DNA of 64,000 bases, from contig NZ_AUDK01000005.1 in the NCBI RefSeq assembly GCF_000425425.1, positions 155,007 to 219,006 on the forward strand. The letters are read 5' to 3'. A program made the position numbers and the translations under genes. Under the pieces are notes generated by a model, which was not told the origin of the DNA, searched no databases, and saw only the letters and a program-made list of their open reading frames with translations. Source of the DNA: Flavobacterium daejeonense DSM 17708 (GTDB lineage Bacteria > Bacteroidota > Bacteroidia > Flavobacteriales > Flavobacteriaceae). Position 1 is the first letter of the stretch, and every line of letters begins with the position of its first letter. Below, piece after piece: positions 45,401 through 53,265 of this stretch.

Positions 45401-46497
45401 TTGACTGGTTTTGAAAAAATATTAGTTAAAAACACATTGAATTGGGTGAAAACCAATGCGAATTCAATGAAGGGAAACCAAAATTTGATATCCTTTTCTT
45501 TGAGTTTTCCCGCCGAAAATCCTACGGCAATCCAGGTGCATAAATAACGTAAACCGATTAAAGCAGTTACCACAATCCATTGGAATTGGAAAGCCAGTAA
45601 AACTATTGCCAGAATAAAAAACAACAACTGGGAACTGTAAAAGAAAGCCAACTGAAACTGGTCTATTGCTTTGTAATGCTTGGCAGTCTCTACGTGGCGT
45701 CTTTTTTGGGTAAACCATTCTTTATAGGTTTTCTTTGGTGCCGAATAGGTAAAACTTTCCGGACTGTAAGCCACAGTAGTATTTCCCCCGTTAGCCGCCT
45801 CGTTAATAAATAAATCATCATCACCGGAGCGTACCTGAATGTGGTTGATAAAGCCGTTTACTCTGAAAAATTCTTCTTTTTTATAAGCCATATTGCGACC
45901 TACACCCATATACGGATGTCCTAATTTTGCCCAGGAAAAATACTGAACCGCAGTAAGCACCGTTTCGTAACGAATGATTTTGTTCAGGAACGAATTGGCT
46001 ATTTTTTCATAGCCTCCGTAGCCTAAAATAACCGTTTTATGTAAGGTAAATTGCGAACTCATAGCCGTAATCCAGTCTTTTGATGTTGGGTAACAATCCG
46101 CATCGGTAAATAGCAAATATTCTTTTTTAGCCGCTTTGATTCCTAAGGTCAATGCGTATTTTTTATTGCCCCAGAAAGCTTCATTGTTTTGAACCTTAAC
46201 GAGACGAATGTTAGAATATTGTTTCTCGAAAGCTTCAAATAATTCTAAAGTGTTATCACTCGAAGCGTCGTCGATTAAAACAATCTCAAAATCAGGGTAG
46301 TTTTGTTCGGCTAAAAGCGGCACATATTTGGCCACATTTTCTTCTTCATTTTTGGCACAAACAATAACGGAAATCGGAATTCTTTTGGGTGCTATTTTTT
46401 GTGCTTTGGCGAAAGCAAATTTCCCAAAAACACCTAAATAATACGCAATTTGAATAGCAACAACAGCAATAAAAAAGTAAAGAATCAGTATAAGCAT
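45391..46497 (-). CDS. Family 2 glycosyltransferase, membrane-anchored
   Basis: This 368-residue protein has an N-terminal helix (2-24), a GT-A catalytic domain with VIVCAKNEEENV, VLIDDASSDNT, the metal-binding FTDADCYP and QKRRH (an xxRxx motif), and three C-terminal helices (about 280-360). It transfers a sugar from a nucleotide donor to a membrane-bound acceptor, probably for envelope polysaccharide or glycolipid. The acceptor is unknown. It is co-transcribed with the sigma factor gene. Confidence 0.9.
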   Translation of the reverse strand: MLILILYFFIAVVAIQIAYYLGVFGKFAFAKAQKIAPKRIPISVIVCAKNEEENVAKYVPLLAEQNYPDFEIVLIDDASSDNTLELFEAFEKQYSNIRLVKVQNNEAFWGNKKYALTLGIKAAKKEYLLFTDADCYPTSKDWITAMSSQFTLHKTVILGYGGYEKIANSFLNKIIRYETVLTAVQYFSWAKLGHPYMGVGRNMAYKKEEFFRVNGFINHIQVRSGDDDLFINEAANGGNTTVAYSPESFTYSAPKKTYKEWFTQKRRHVETAKHYKAIDQFQLAFFYSSQLLFFILAIVLLAFQFQWIVVTALIGLRYLCTWIAVGFSAGKLKEKDIKFWFPFIEFALVFTQFNVFLTNIFSKPVNWK

Positions 46498-46606
46498 CGG
46501 TGTTTAACAGGTTAATTAAATCGTGTGCAAAGGTATGAATAGAATTAGGATTTGGAAATGATAGAATGTGAATTTTACAAGAAAAATTTGAGCCTTGATT
46601 TTCGGG

Positions 46607-47620
46607 CTAAATAATGTTGACTTCGGCTTCTATTTTGATTCCAAAAATCTCAAAAACAGTTTGTTGTACTTTTTTAGAAACATCCAGAATTTCCTGTCCG
46701 GTTGCATGACCATAATTCACTAAAACCAGAGCCTGATTTTTATGAATTCCGGCATCGCCAAAGCGTTTTCCTTTTAAACCGGCCTGTTCAATCAACCAGC
46801 CAGCCGGAACTTTGACTTCAGTGTCAGATACTTCAAAGAATTTTATCTCCGGAAATTTAGCGTGAATCTTTTCAAATTCCGTTTTAGAAATAATAGGATT
46901 TTTAAAAAAACTACCACTGTTTCCCAGTTCTTTCGGATCGGGTAATTTACTCTGACGGATGGCAATCACGGCATTGCTCACGTCTTTCAATCCTGGGGTC
47001 GAAATGTTGTTTTTAGCCAATTCTCCCAGAATATCTCCGTAAGAAGTATTGATTTTATGGTTGCGTTTCGTCAGTTTGAAAACCACAGAAGTAATGATGT
47101 ATTCACCTTTTATTTCGTTTTTAAAAATACTTTCGCGGTAACCAAATTTACATTCGGCGTTACTAAAAGTTTGCATTTCCTGAGAGGCAATATTCATGGC
47201 TTCGCAGGAAATAAAAGTATCTTTGATTTCGGTTCCGTAAGCACCAATATTTTGAACCGGAGTAGTTCCTACATTTCCCGGAATTAAGGACATGTTTTCC
47301 AATCCGCCGAAATTTTGGTCAATGGCCCAAAGCACTAATTCATGCCAGTTTTCTCCCGCCTGAGCTTCAATCCACACAAAATCCTCGTCTTCCTGAATGA
47401 TTTCTTTTCCTTTTAAATCAATATGAATCACTAAAGCATCTACGTCCTGAGTGAGTAGCATATTGCTGCCGCCACCTAAAATGAATTTTTTCTCGCTTGC
47501 ATTTTGCTCTAAAACGCTTTTTAATTCAGCTATAGAATGAACCGCAACGAAGGCTTTGGCTTTGGCTTCGATACCAAAAGTATTATAGTTTTTTAAAGAA
47601 AAATTTTGTAGGATTTCCAT
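46607..47620 (-). CDS. murB: UDP-N-acetylenolpyruvoylglucosamine reductase
   Basis: FAD- and NADPH-dependent second committed step of peptidoglycan precursor synthesis. I start at ATG 47620 (MEILQNFSLKNYNTFGI, 337 residues), because the frame from 47659 adds 13 residues that do not fit the family. FAD-binding blocks are FILGGGSNMLLT and IPGNVGTTPVQNIGAYG; the catalytic Ser lies in NSGSFFKNP, and Glu is near the C-terminus. FGYRESIFK and the length indicate the type I enzyme, as in E. coli. Confidence 0.94.
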   Translation of the reverse strand: MEILQNFSLKNYNTFGIEAKAKAFVAVHSIAELKSVLEQNASEKKFILGGGSNMLLTQDVDALVIHIDLKGKEIIQEDEDFVWIEAQAGENWHELVLWAIDQNFGGLENMSLIPGNVGTTPVQNIGAYGTEIKDTFISCEAMNIASQEMQTFSNAECKFGYRESIFKNEIKGEYIITSVVFKLTKRNHKINTSYGDILGELAKNNISTPGLKDVSNAVIAIRQSKLPDPKELGNSGSFFKNPIISKTEFEKIHAKFPEIKFFEVSDTEVKVPAGWLIEQAGLKGKRFGDAGIHKNQALVLVNYGHATGQEILDVSKKVQQTVFEIFGIKIEAEVNII

Positions 47621-47760
47621 AAAAGAAAGTGCTTTTTTATTCGTGAATTGAAGGTTCAAAAGTATGAATTATAATTTTTTGTTTTATCGCAAAGTGGCAA
47701 AGTTTACTCAAAGTTTGCTAAGCTTTGTGTTCTTAGCGTAAATCTTAGTGAACTTTGTGT

Positions 47761-48831
47761 TTAAAATGTTTTTTTAGCATCTATCAACTCATGGTATTTA
47801 TCGGCAATAATTTTCATGTTGGTTTGGTAATTTGCATTTTCTTCCACAAATTTTCTGTTTTGAATCACAGCTTTTTTTCGAAAATTATCATTCTTAAAAA
47901 CCCAAAGAATTTCCTCGGCAAGCATTTTGAAATCGTCCACGCTAATTAATTGTCCGTTTTCGCGATGTTTTATCCAACTTTGATTTCCTTCGAGATTGCT
48001 TATAATAGGATAACAACTGCAGGCCATCGCCTCAAATAAAGAAGTCGAAACGCCTTCAGTTACAGGCATGCTGATGTAAAAAAGAGCTTGTTGCAGTCGT
48101 TTTGGAAGTTCGCTATTGGAAATTCTTCCTGTAAAAAGCACTTTGTCCTGAATTTGTAATTCCTGTGCCAAATTTTTAAGATTTTCAAGCAATGTGCCGT
48201 CTCCAATGATAGTTAAATGGAAATCAATTTCTTTTTGATGCAAAATGCCAAAAGCTTTTAAAATAATCTTGTGTCGGTATTCCGGTAATAGCGAACGGCT
48301 AACTATGGCGGTGATTTTTTCGGGATTTGCCAAATTGTTATTTTCGAATTTTTCTAAATCAATGCCTTTGGGTAAAAGGAGAATTTTGGATTGATCCACC
48401 TTGACACTTTTCATGTGTTTCGCCATAATGGGTCCCCAGGCATGAATGAGTGTTGCTTTTTGGAAAGCATAATTTTGTAAAATTCGTTTCAGCGGAAGCG
48501 AAATAGCATTTTCCGGCCACAAATCGGTTTTCCCCTGTTGGGCGATTGCCGAAGGTTGTAAGCCGGACAAGGTCGCCAGAAATCCATAGCTGGTAGTTCT
48601 TTCGGCGATAATCATGTCGGGTTTTTCCTTGCGAATGATTTTTTGAATTGTAAAAGGCGCAAAAATGAATTCAAGTGTTCTCCCAATTCGATTCCAAAAA
48701 GTATTGTTGGGCGTTTGTAATTCCCAGTTGATGATTTCAAAATTGCCAAATTCCTTTAAACCGTTCATCCAGGTTTGGGCATCGGCGCGATAGGATTCTC
48801 CCAGAAAAAGTATTTTTTTTTGTTTCATCAA
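47761..48831 (-). CDS. Family 4 glycosyltransferase
   Basis: This 356-residue GT-B-fold enzyme has an N-terminal domain with LFLGESYRADAQTW and a C-terminal donor-binding domain with LTIIGDGTLLENL, ILFTGRISNSELP-like (VLFTGRISNSELPK) and MPVTEGVSTSLFEAMACSC, the retaining EX7E element (Glu in VTEGVS...FEAM). It probably adds sugars in cell-surface polysaccharide assembly. It has no local polysaccharide cluster, so the acceptor is unknown. Confidence 0.88.
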   Translation of the reverse strand: MMKQKKILFLGESYRADAQTWMNGLKEFGNFEIINWELQTPNNTFWNRIGRTLEFIFAPFTIQKIIRKEKPDMIIAERTTSYGFLATLSGLQPSAIAQQGKTDLWPENAISLPLKRILQNYAFQKATLIHAWGPIMAKHMKSVKVDQSKILLLPKGIDLEKFENNNLANPEKITAIVSRSLLPEYRHKIILKAFGILHQKEIDFHLTIIGDGTLLENLKNLAQELQIQDKVLFTGRISNSELPKRLQQALFYISMPVTEGVSTSLFEAMACSCYPIISNLEGNQSWIKHRENGQLISVDDFKMLAEEILWVFKNDNFRKKAVIQNRKFVEENANYQTNMKIIADKYHELIDAKKTF

Positions 48832-48841
48832 TTATTTATTT

Positions 48842-48904
48842 GCCACAGATTAAAAAGATTTTCACAGATTTTTTTAAATCCTTTTAATCTCTTTAATCTG
48901 TGGC
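48842..48904. repeat. CCACAGATT inverted repeat
   Basis: GCCACAGATTAAA (48842-48854) is inverted at 48892-48904, giving a 13-bp stem around an AT-rich centre. A related word, ACCACAAATTACACAGATTT, lies at 50083-50102. Both are intergenic. Confidence 0.65.
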
Positions 48905-48913
48905 TAATTTTTT

Positions 48914-49591
48914 TTAAAATTCCTCCGTTTCTAATGCGCGGTTCATGAATTCATTTAATGGCTTTAAAAGAATCAGTTTCTGGCTCATTTTCGAAACAAA
49001 ATCTTTTTTAGTTACTTCAGAAATGTCAAATTTATGCATGGTCTCGAAGCTTTTTAGCTTTAAAAATGCGATGGCAGGATGCTCTTTTTCGTAACCTCTG
49101 GGCGGATTTTTGAGCAGGTATTTTTCATTGCGACAAAAATCACCAAATTCTTTTTTGAAATTAGGTTCTGCTAAAATGGCTTCCAAATCTTCGTAGAAAA
49201 AAGCAATTTCTTTGCGTATTTTTTTTAAATCATCGGCTTCTGGAGCATAAAAACCACCGGCAATAAAAGAGCCGTTAGGATCGATGTGGACATAATAACC
49301 GGCTTTGTTCAGTCCTTTGGAACCGGAAGAAATCCAAATGCCCATGTGGGTTTTATAAGGTGATTTGTCTTTGGAAAAGCGAATGTCACGATTGATTCTG
49401 AAGGTGCAGTCTTTGATTTCAAGCATTTCTAATGCCGAATCCCAAGGCTTCATCGCATTCAGGAAATCAGCAACCAGCTGGTGATAGTCTTTTTTATAAG
49501 CTTCGTATCTTTTTTTATTGTCCTGAAACCATTCGCGGTTGTTGTTGGCTCTTAAATCGTTTAAAAACTGTAAGGATTCTGTGCTAAACAT
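48914..49591 (-). CDS. DUF2461 family protein
   Basis: This soluble protein of 225 residues has the DUF2461 (TIGR02453) landmarks: FLNDLRANNNREWFQDNKKRY split near 9-29, FRINRDIRFSKDKSPYKTHMG near 64-84 and HIDPNGSFIAGGFYAPE near 103-119. The family is widespread without an assigned reaction; conserved Arg, Lys and Trp suggest nucleotide or nucleic acid binding (inference). It lies 18 bases downstream of the rhodanese gene on the same strand, so the two may be co-transcribed. Confidence 0.88.
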   Translation of the reverse strand: MFSTESLQFLNDLRANNNREWFQDNKKRYEAYKKDYHQLVADFLNAMKPWDSALEMLEIKDCTFRINRDIRFSKDKSPYKTHMGIWISSGSKGLNKAGYYVHIDPNGSFIAGGFYAPEADDLKKIRKEIAFFYEDLEAILAEPNFKKEFGDFCRNEKYLLKNPPRGYEKEHPAIAFLKLKSFETMHKFDISEVTKKDFVSKMSQKLILLKPLNEFMNRALETEEF

Positions 49592-49609
49592 AAATGATTG
49601 TTTTGTTTT

Positions 49610-49999
49610 TTATTGCTTTTTATTGGATTCAGCAGTCCATTTTTGATAGCCGCCCTCCAGATTGTAGATTTTTTTAAAACCCATTTCGGCTAGTTTTTCA
49701 GATGCTTTTAAACTTCGTTTTCCGCTACGGCAATACACATAAACGGCTTTGTTTTTGTTTAGTTTTTCGGCATCCTGTACAAAATGATCTCCCTGCCAGT
49801 CTATGTTTGTGGCATTATTGAGATGTCCCTGACTGAATTCTTCCGGAGTACGCACATCCAGAATTTGTGGCTTTTGAGTGGTTTTTATTTCTTTTGCGAA
49901 AGCAGGAACTTCAACTGTTTTAATGTTTTTGGAAGTTTGTGCGTTGCAGGAAATGAGCATTGATATAAGGCAAAATGTAAGTATGGATTTAAGTTTCAT
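49610..49999 (-). CDS. Rhodanese-domain lipoprotein
   Basis: This 129-residue protein has a lipoprotein signal (LISC, Cys18) and a single rhodanese domain. The active-site loop YCRSGKR places the sulfur-carrying Cys at position 90, and ILDVRTPEEFSQGHLNNATNID is the conserved N-terminal block. It probably acts in sulfur transfer or thiol chemistry at the periplasmic face. First of a possible pair with the DUF2461 gene. Confidence 0.9.
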   Translation of the reverse strand: MKLKSILTFCLISMLISCNAQTSKNIKTVEVPAFAKEIKTTQKPQILDVRTPEEFSQGHLNNATNIDWQGDHFVQDAEKLNKNKAVYVYCRSGKRSLKASEKLAEMGFKKIYNLEGGYQKWTAESNKKQ

Positions 50000-50319
50000 A
50001 ATATTTGTTTTAAATTAGAACGATGGTACTAAGTTAAGTTTTTTATTTGTTTTCTTTACCGCACTTTGCGTTGAAAAAGTTAACCACAAATTACACAGAT
50101 TTACACAAATTTTATTTTTCATTTATGAAATAACTTAAATGAACTTTTGCTTTGTTTATAGAACTTTAAAAGAAAATTTATGTGACTTATATGTTTGAAA
50201 TATTTAGACAATGCCTAACTTAATGTAGGCAGAATACGGATTGATATTTTATGTCTTACTGAACTTTGCAGAAAACTTGGTGTCCTGATAGCTATCGGGA
50301 TTGCGTTTAAAAACTAAAA
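50000..50319. other. Intergenic region with repeats
   Basis: 320 AT-rich bases between the rhodanese gene start and the recF stop, with no frame worth calling. It holds the ACCACAAATTACACAGATTT word (50083-50102) and REP-like palindrome copy 2 (50283-50300). Confidence 0.45.
50283..50300. repeat. REP-like palindrome, copy 2
   Basis: TCCTGATAGCTATCGGGA differs from the copy at 30765 by one base and lies 20 bases after the recF stop on the minus strand. Confidence 0.7.
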
Positions 50320-51399
50320 TTACAAATTAAAAATCTTATACGATTGATGTGTCGATTTTACGATGGCTTCGGTGCGCTCCGGATGGGTATCAGAAATAAA
50401 AAGTTGTCCAAAAGTATCTGAATTCACCATTTCTACAATTTTAGCAACGCGGGTTTCGTCCAGTTTGTCAAAAATATCATCAAATAATAAAATAGGTTTG
50501 ACACCGCTTTGTTTCTTCAGGAATTCAAATTGGGCTAATTTTAATGCAATTAAAAATGATTTTTGCTGACCTTGCGAACCGAATTTTTTAATAGGATGAT
50601 TGTCGATTTCAAAAGATAAATCGTCTTTGTGAATTCCGGTGCTGGTGTAGTGCAATGCCCGGTCTTTGTTGATGTTTTCCTGTAAAAGGTTTAGCAGATT
50701 GTTTTCAAATAAATGACTTTCGTAAACCAATTGTACGGATTCTTGGGAGTCCGTTATGGTATGATGGTGTTTACTGAAAATAGGGATGAATTCGGCTATA
50801 AATGCTTTTCTTTTTTCAAAAATGTATTGTCCAAATTCGTTTAGTTGCTCGTTGTAGATAGACAAAGTATCGTTATCAAAAACATGGTTGAGCGCAAAAT
50901 ATTTCAACAAAGCATTGCGCTGACTCATTACTTTTTGGTACTGAATAAGTTGTTGTAAATAATAAGAGTCCAGTTGCGAAATGATGCTGTCAATGAATTT
51001 TCGGCGGGTTTCGCTGCCTTCGATAATCAAATCCCTGTCGGCGGGCGATATAATCACCAGCGGAATAAAACCAATGTGATCCGAAAATTTATCGTAGGCT
51101 TTGCCGTTGCGTTTCAGGACTTTTTTTTGTCCTTTTTTCAGGCTGCAAACCAATTGTTCGGTTCGGTCGTTTTTGATAAATTCGGCATCAATTACAAAAA
51201 AATCTTCACCGTGGCGGATGTTTTGAACCGCAAGCGGATTGAAGTAGCTTTTTCCATAAGATAAATGGTAAATAGCATCGAGAACATTGGTTTTTCCAAT
51301 GCCGTTTTTGCCTACAAAACAAATTATCTTACCATCAAATTCGAAGCTGGCTTCTGTGAAATTTTTATAATTGAATAACGAAATTTTTTTTAAATACAT
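50320..51399 (-). CDS. recF: DNA replication and repair protein RecF
   Basis: ABC-type ATPase that helps load RecA at gaps with RecO and RecR. I start at ATG 51399 ([14 protein letters not shown], 359 residues), the family N-terminus; the frame upstream adds 21 unrelated residues. Walker A is GKNGIGKT (30-37), the signature is [18 protein letters not shown], and Walker B is [12 protein letters not shown]. It is not next to dnaA-dnaN here; instead it diverges from the TPR protein gene. Confidence 0.95.
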   Translation of the reverse strand: MYLKKISLFNYKNFTEASFEFDGKIICFVGKNGIGKTNVLDAIYHLSYGKSYFNPLAVQNIRHGEDFFVIDAEFIKNDRTEQLVCSLKKGQKKVLKRNGKAYDKFSDHIGFIPLVIISPADRDLIIEGSETRRKFIDSIISQLDSYYLQQLIQYQKVMSQRNALLKYFALNHVFDNDTLSIYNEQLNEFGQYIFEKRKAFIAEFIPIFSKHHHTITDSQESVQLVYESHLFENNLLNLLQENINKDRALHYTSTGIHKDDLSFEIDNHPIKKFGSQGQQKSFLIALKLAQFEFLKKQSGVKPILLFDDIFDKLDETRVAKIVEMVNSDTFGQLFISDTHPERTEAIVKSTHQSYKIFNL

Positions 51400-51588
51400 T
51401 GTTGTTTTTGCTGGTATTGAGGAATTTGCTGTTGTTGTAAAGGCTTTTAAACGAGGCTGCAAATTATTAAAAATATCTAAATAACGGGTGTTTTAAGCGC
51501 TTTCAAAGTTAATTTTTTAAAGGCTGAAAGGGAAGCCGATTTGCAGAAATAAAAATATTTTGGATTTAGTCATAAAATATGTGATTTT

Positions 51589-51620
51589 TTGCGTGAGTTT
51601 GAATAAAAATTTTATTTTTG
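51589..51620 (+). promoter_or_regulatory. Predicted promoter of the TPR gene
   Basis: TTG (51589-51591), 21 bases, TATTTTTG (51613-51620), 23 bases before the ATG. Good Bacteroidota match. Confidence 0.5.
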
Positions 51621-51643
51621 CGGTTCACTAAATTAATTTTTAA

Positions 51644-52417
51644 ATGGCTACATATAATAAAAGAGGATATAAAGCACCAAAAGAGAAAGAAGTTAAAGAG
51701 CAAGTAGAGGAAGTTGTAATTGATGAAAAAAACAGTACAACGGCTGATGTTTTTTCTAAATTAGACGAAACTGCTTCAAAAACGGAAGACTGGGTTGCTA
51801 AAAACCAAAAAGTTATTATTGGAGTTGTAGGAGCAATTGCTTTGTTTACTGTGGGATATTTGGGATACCAAAAATTTATCGCAGAGCCTAAAGAAGATGA
51901 AGCTGCCAGCGAAATGTTTGTAGCACAACAAAATTTCCAACAGGCAGTAGAAGGAGTAGCAAGTGATTCTTTGTATAAATTGTCATTAAACGGTTCGGAA
52001 GGTAAATTTGGTTTTATCAAAATTGCCGATGAATATTCAGGAACTGCAGCGGGTAATTTAGCGAATTATTATGCGGGTATTGCTTATTTGAACACTGGAA
52101 AATATACTGAGGCGATTGCTTATTTAAGTAAATTCAAATCGGATGATGTTGTTTTGAGCGCTTTGGCTAAAGGAGCTATCGGGGATGCTTATTCTGAAAA
52201 TAAACAACCAAAAGAAGCTTTAGAAAGTTATGTAAAAGCGGCTGAGTCTAATAAAAATGATTATACTACGCCACGTTTCTTGTTAAAAGCAGGAAAAACA
52301 GCTTTGGAATTAGGAAATAAAGAAGAAGCTTTAAAATATTTTACTGATATTAAAGAAAACTATGAAAACGCTCCTGAAGCTGCTGCTGTGGAAGCTTTGA
52401 TTGGTTTATCTCAATAA
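51644..52417 (+). CDS. Membrane-anchored TPR protein, YfgM-like
   Basis: This 257-residue protein has a charged cytoplasmic N-terminus (1-57), one membrane helix (about 59-78, VIIGVVGAIALFTVGYLGY) and a periplasmic region with at least three tetratricopeptide repeats (YYAGIAYLNTGKYTEAIAYL, AIGDAYSENKQPKEALESYV and ALELGNKEEALKYF). The layout resembles YfgM, an ancillary SecYEG/chaperone partner, but similarity is by architecture only. It ends in a terminator before ribH. Confidence 0.82.
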   Translation: MATYNKRGYKAPKEKEVKEQVEEVVIDEKNSTTADVFSKLDETASKTEDWVAKNQKVIIGVVGAIALFTVGYLGYQKFIAEPKEDEAASEMFVAQQNFQQAVEGVASDSLYKLSLNGSEGKFGFIKIADEYSGTAAGNLANYYAGIAYLNTGKYTEAIAYLSKFKSDDVVLSALAKGAIGDAYSENKQPKEALESYVKAAESNKNDYTTPRFLLKAGKTALELGNKEEALKYFTDIKENYENAPEAAAVEALIGLSQ

Positions 52418-52436
52418 TAAAAGTTTAAGAATGATG

Positions 52437-52482
52437 AATTGGTGATTGCAAGTGCTTCAATGCTTGTAATCACCAATTTTTA
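52437..52482 (+). terminator. Terminator after the TPR gene
   Basis: AATTGGTGATTGCAAG (52437-52452) pairs with CTTGTAATCACCAATT (52463-52478), one G-U pair, then T-rich DNA. Confidence 0.82.
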
Positions 52483-52514
52483 TTTATAAATTCAAGGTTT
52501 AAAATAAAATTGAT

Positions 52515-53090
52515 ATGGCAACGATTAATAAAAATTTATCGGAATATGATAAAAATGCACTTCCAAATGCTAAAGAATTTCGTTTTGGAATTGTAGTTTC
52601 GGAGTGGAATGATACGATTACAGAAGGTTTATACAGCGGAGCGGAAGCCGCTTTGTTGGACAATGAAGTTCCGGCTGAAAATATTATCCGTTGGAATGTG
52701 CCGGGAAGTTTTGAGTTGATTTACGGTTCTAAAAAAATGTTGCAAACACAAAAAGTAGATGCGGTAATTGCCATTGGTTGTGTGATTCAGGGTGAAACCA
52801 AGCATTTTGATTTTGTTTGCGAAGGTGTGACTCAGGGAATTAAAGATTTAAATGTACAAACGGATGTTCCGGTTATTTTTTGTGTATTGACTGATAATAC
52901 GATGCAGCAATCTATTGAAAGAAGCGGTGGGATTCACGGAAACAAAGGAACTGAGGCGGCTATTGCGGCTATCAAAATGGCGTATATTCGTCAGCAGGCT
53001 ACTTTAGCGCATGATTTTTCCAATCAAAATTTATTAACTTCCGGAGCAGCTCAGCTTGGAGAAGGTTCGCCTTTGGAATTAAAGGAGTAA
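52515..53090 (+). CDS. ribH: 6,7-dimethyl-8-ribityllumazine synthase
   Basis: Penultimate step of riboflavin synthesis: condenses the ribityl pyrimidine with dihydroxybutanone phosphate. 191 residues, slightly longer than usual because of an N-terminal lead and a Gln/Leu-rich tail. Motifs: VSEWNDTITEGL, VPGSFELIYG, GCVIQGETKHFDFVCEGVTQG (catalytic His in KHFDFV) and FCVLTDNTMQQSIERSGG. The active-site residues are intact. The rest of the riboflavin pathway is not in the window. Confidence 0.95.
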   Translation: MATINKNLSEYDKNALPNAKEFRFGIVVSEWNDTITEGLYSGAEAALLDNEVPAENIIRWNVPGSFELIYGSKKMLQTQKVDAVIAIGCVIQGETKHFDFVCEGVTQGIKDLNVQTDVPVIFCVLTDNTMQQSIERSGGIHGNKGTEAAIAAIKMAYIRQQATLAHDFSNQNLLTSGAAQLGEGSPLELKE

Positions 53091-53110
53091 AAACTAAATA
53101 ATTCAGAATG

Positions 53111-53149
53111 AAACCTATACTGTTTGTTGAAAATAGTATGGGTTTTTTT
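53111..53149 (+). terminator. Terminator after ribH
   Basis: AAACCTATACT (53111-53121) pairs with AGTATGGGTTT (53135-53145), one G-U pair, followed by a T run. Confidence 0.78.
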
Positions 53150-53231
53150 GTTTTATTTATGATTGCGAAAGAGGGAAAACCCCATAGAATTTTATTAAAT
53201 TTGCTGGGCTTAGTTGTCCCCTGATTACTAA

Positions 53232-53249
53232 TCCCGATAACTATCGGAA
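53232..53249. repeat. REP-like palindrome, copy 3
   Basis: TCCCGATAACTATCGGAA, two differences from the copy at 30765, ending 16 bases before the mutL ATG. Confidence 0.6.
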
Positions 53250-53265
53250 CTGAAAAACTGAAAAA

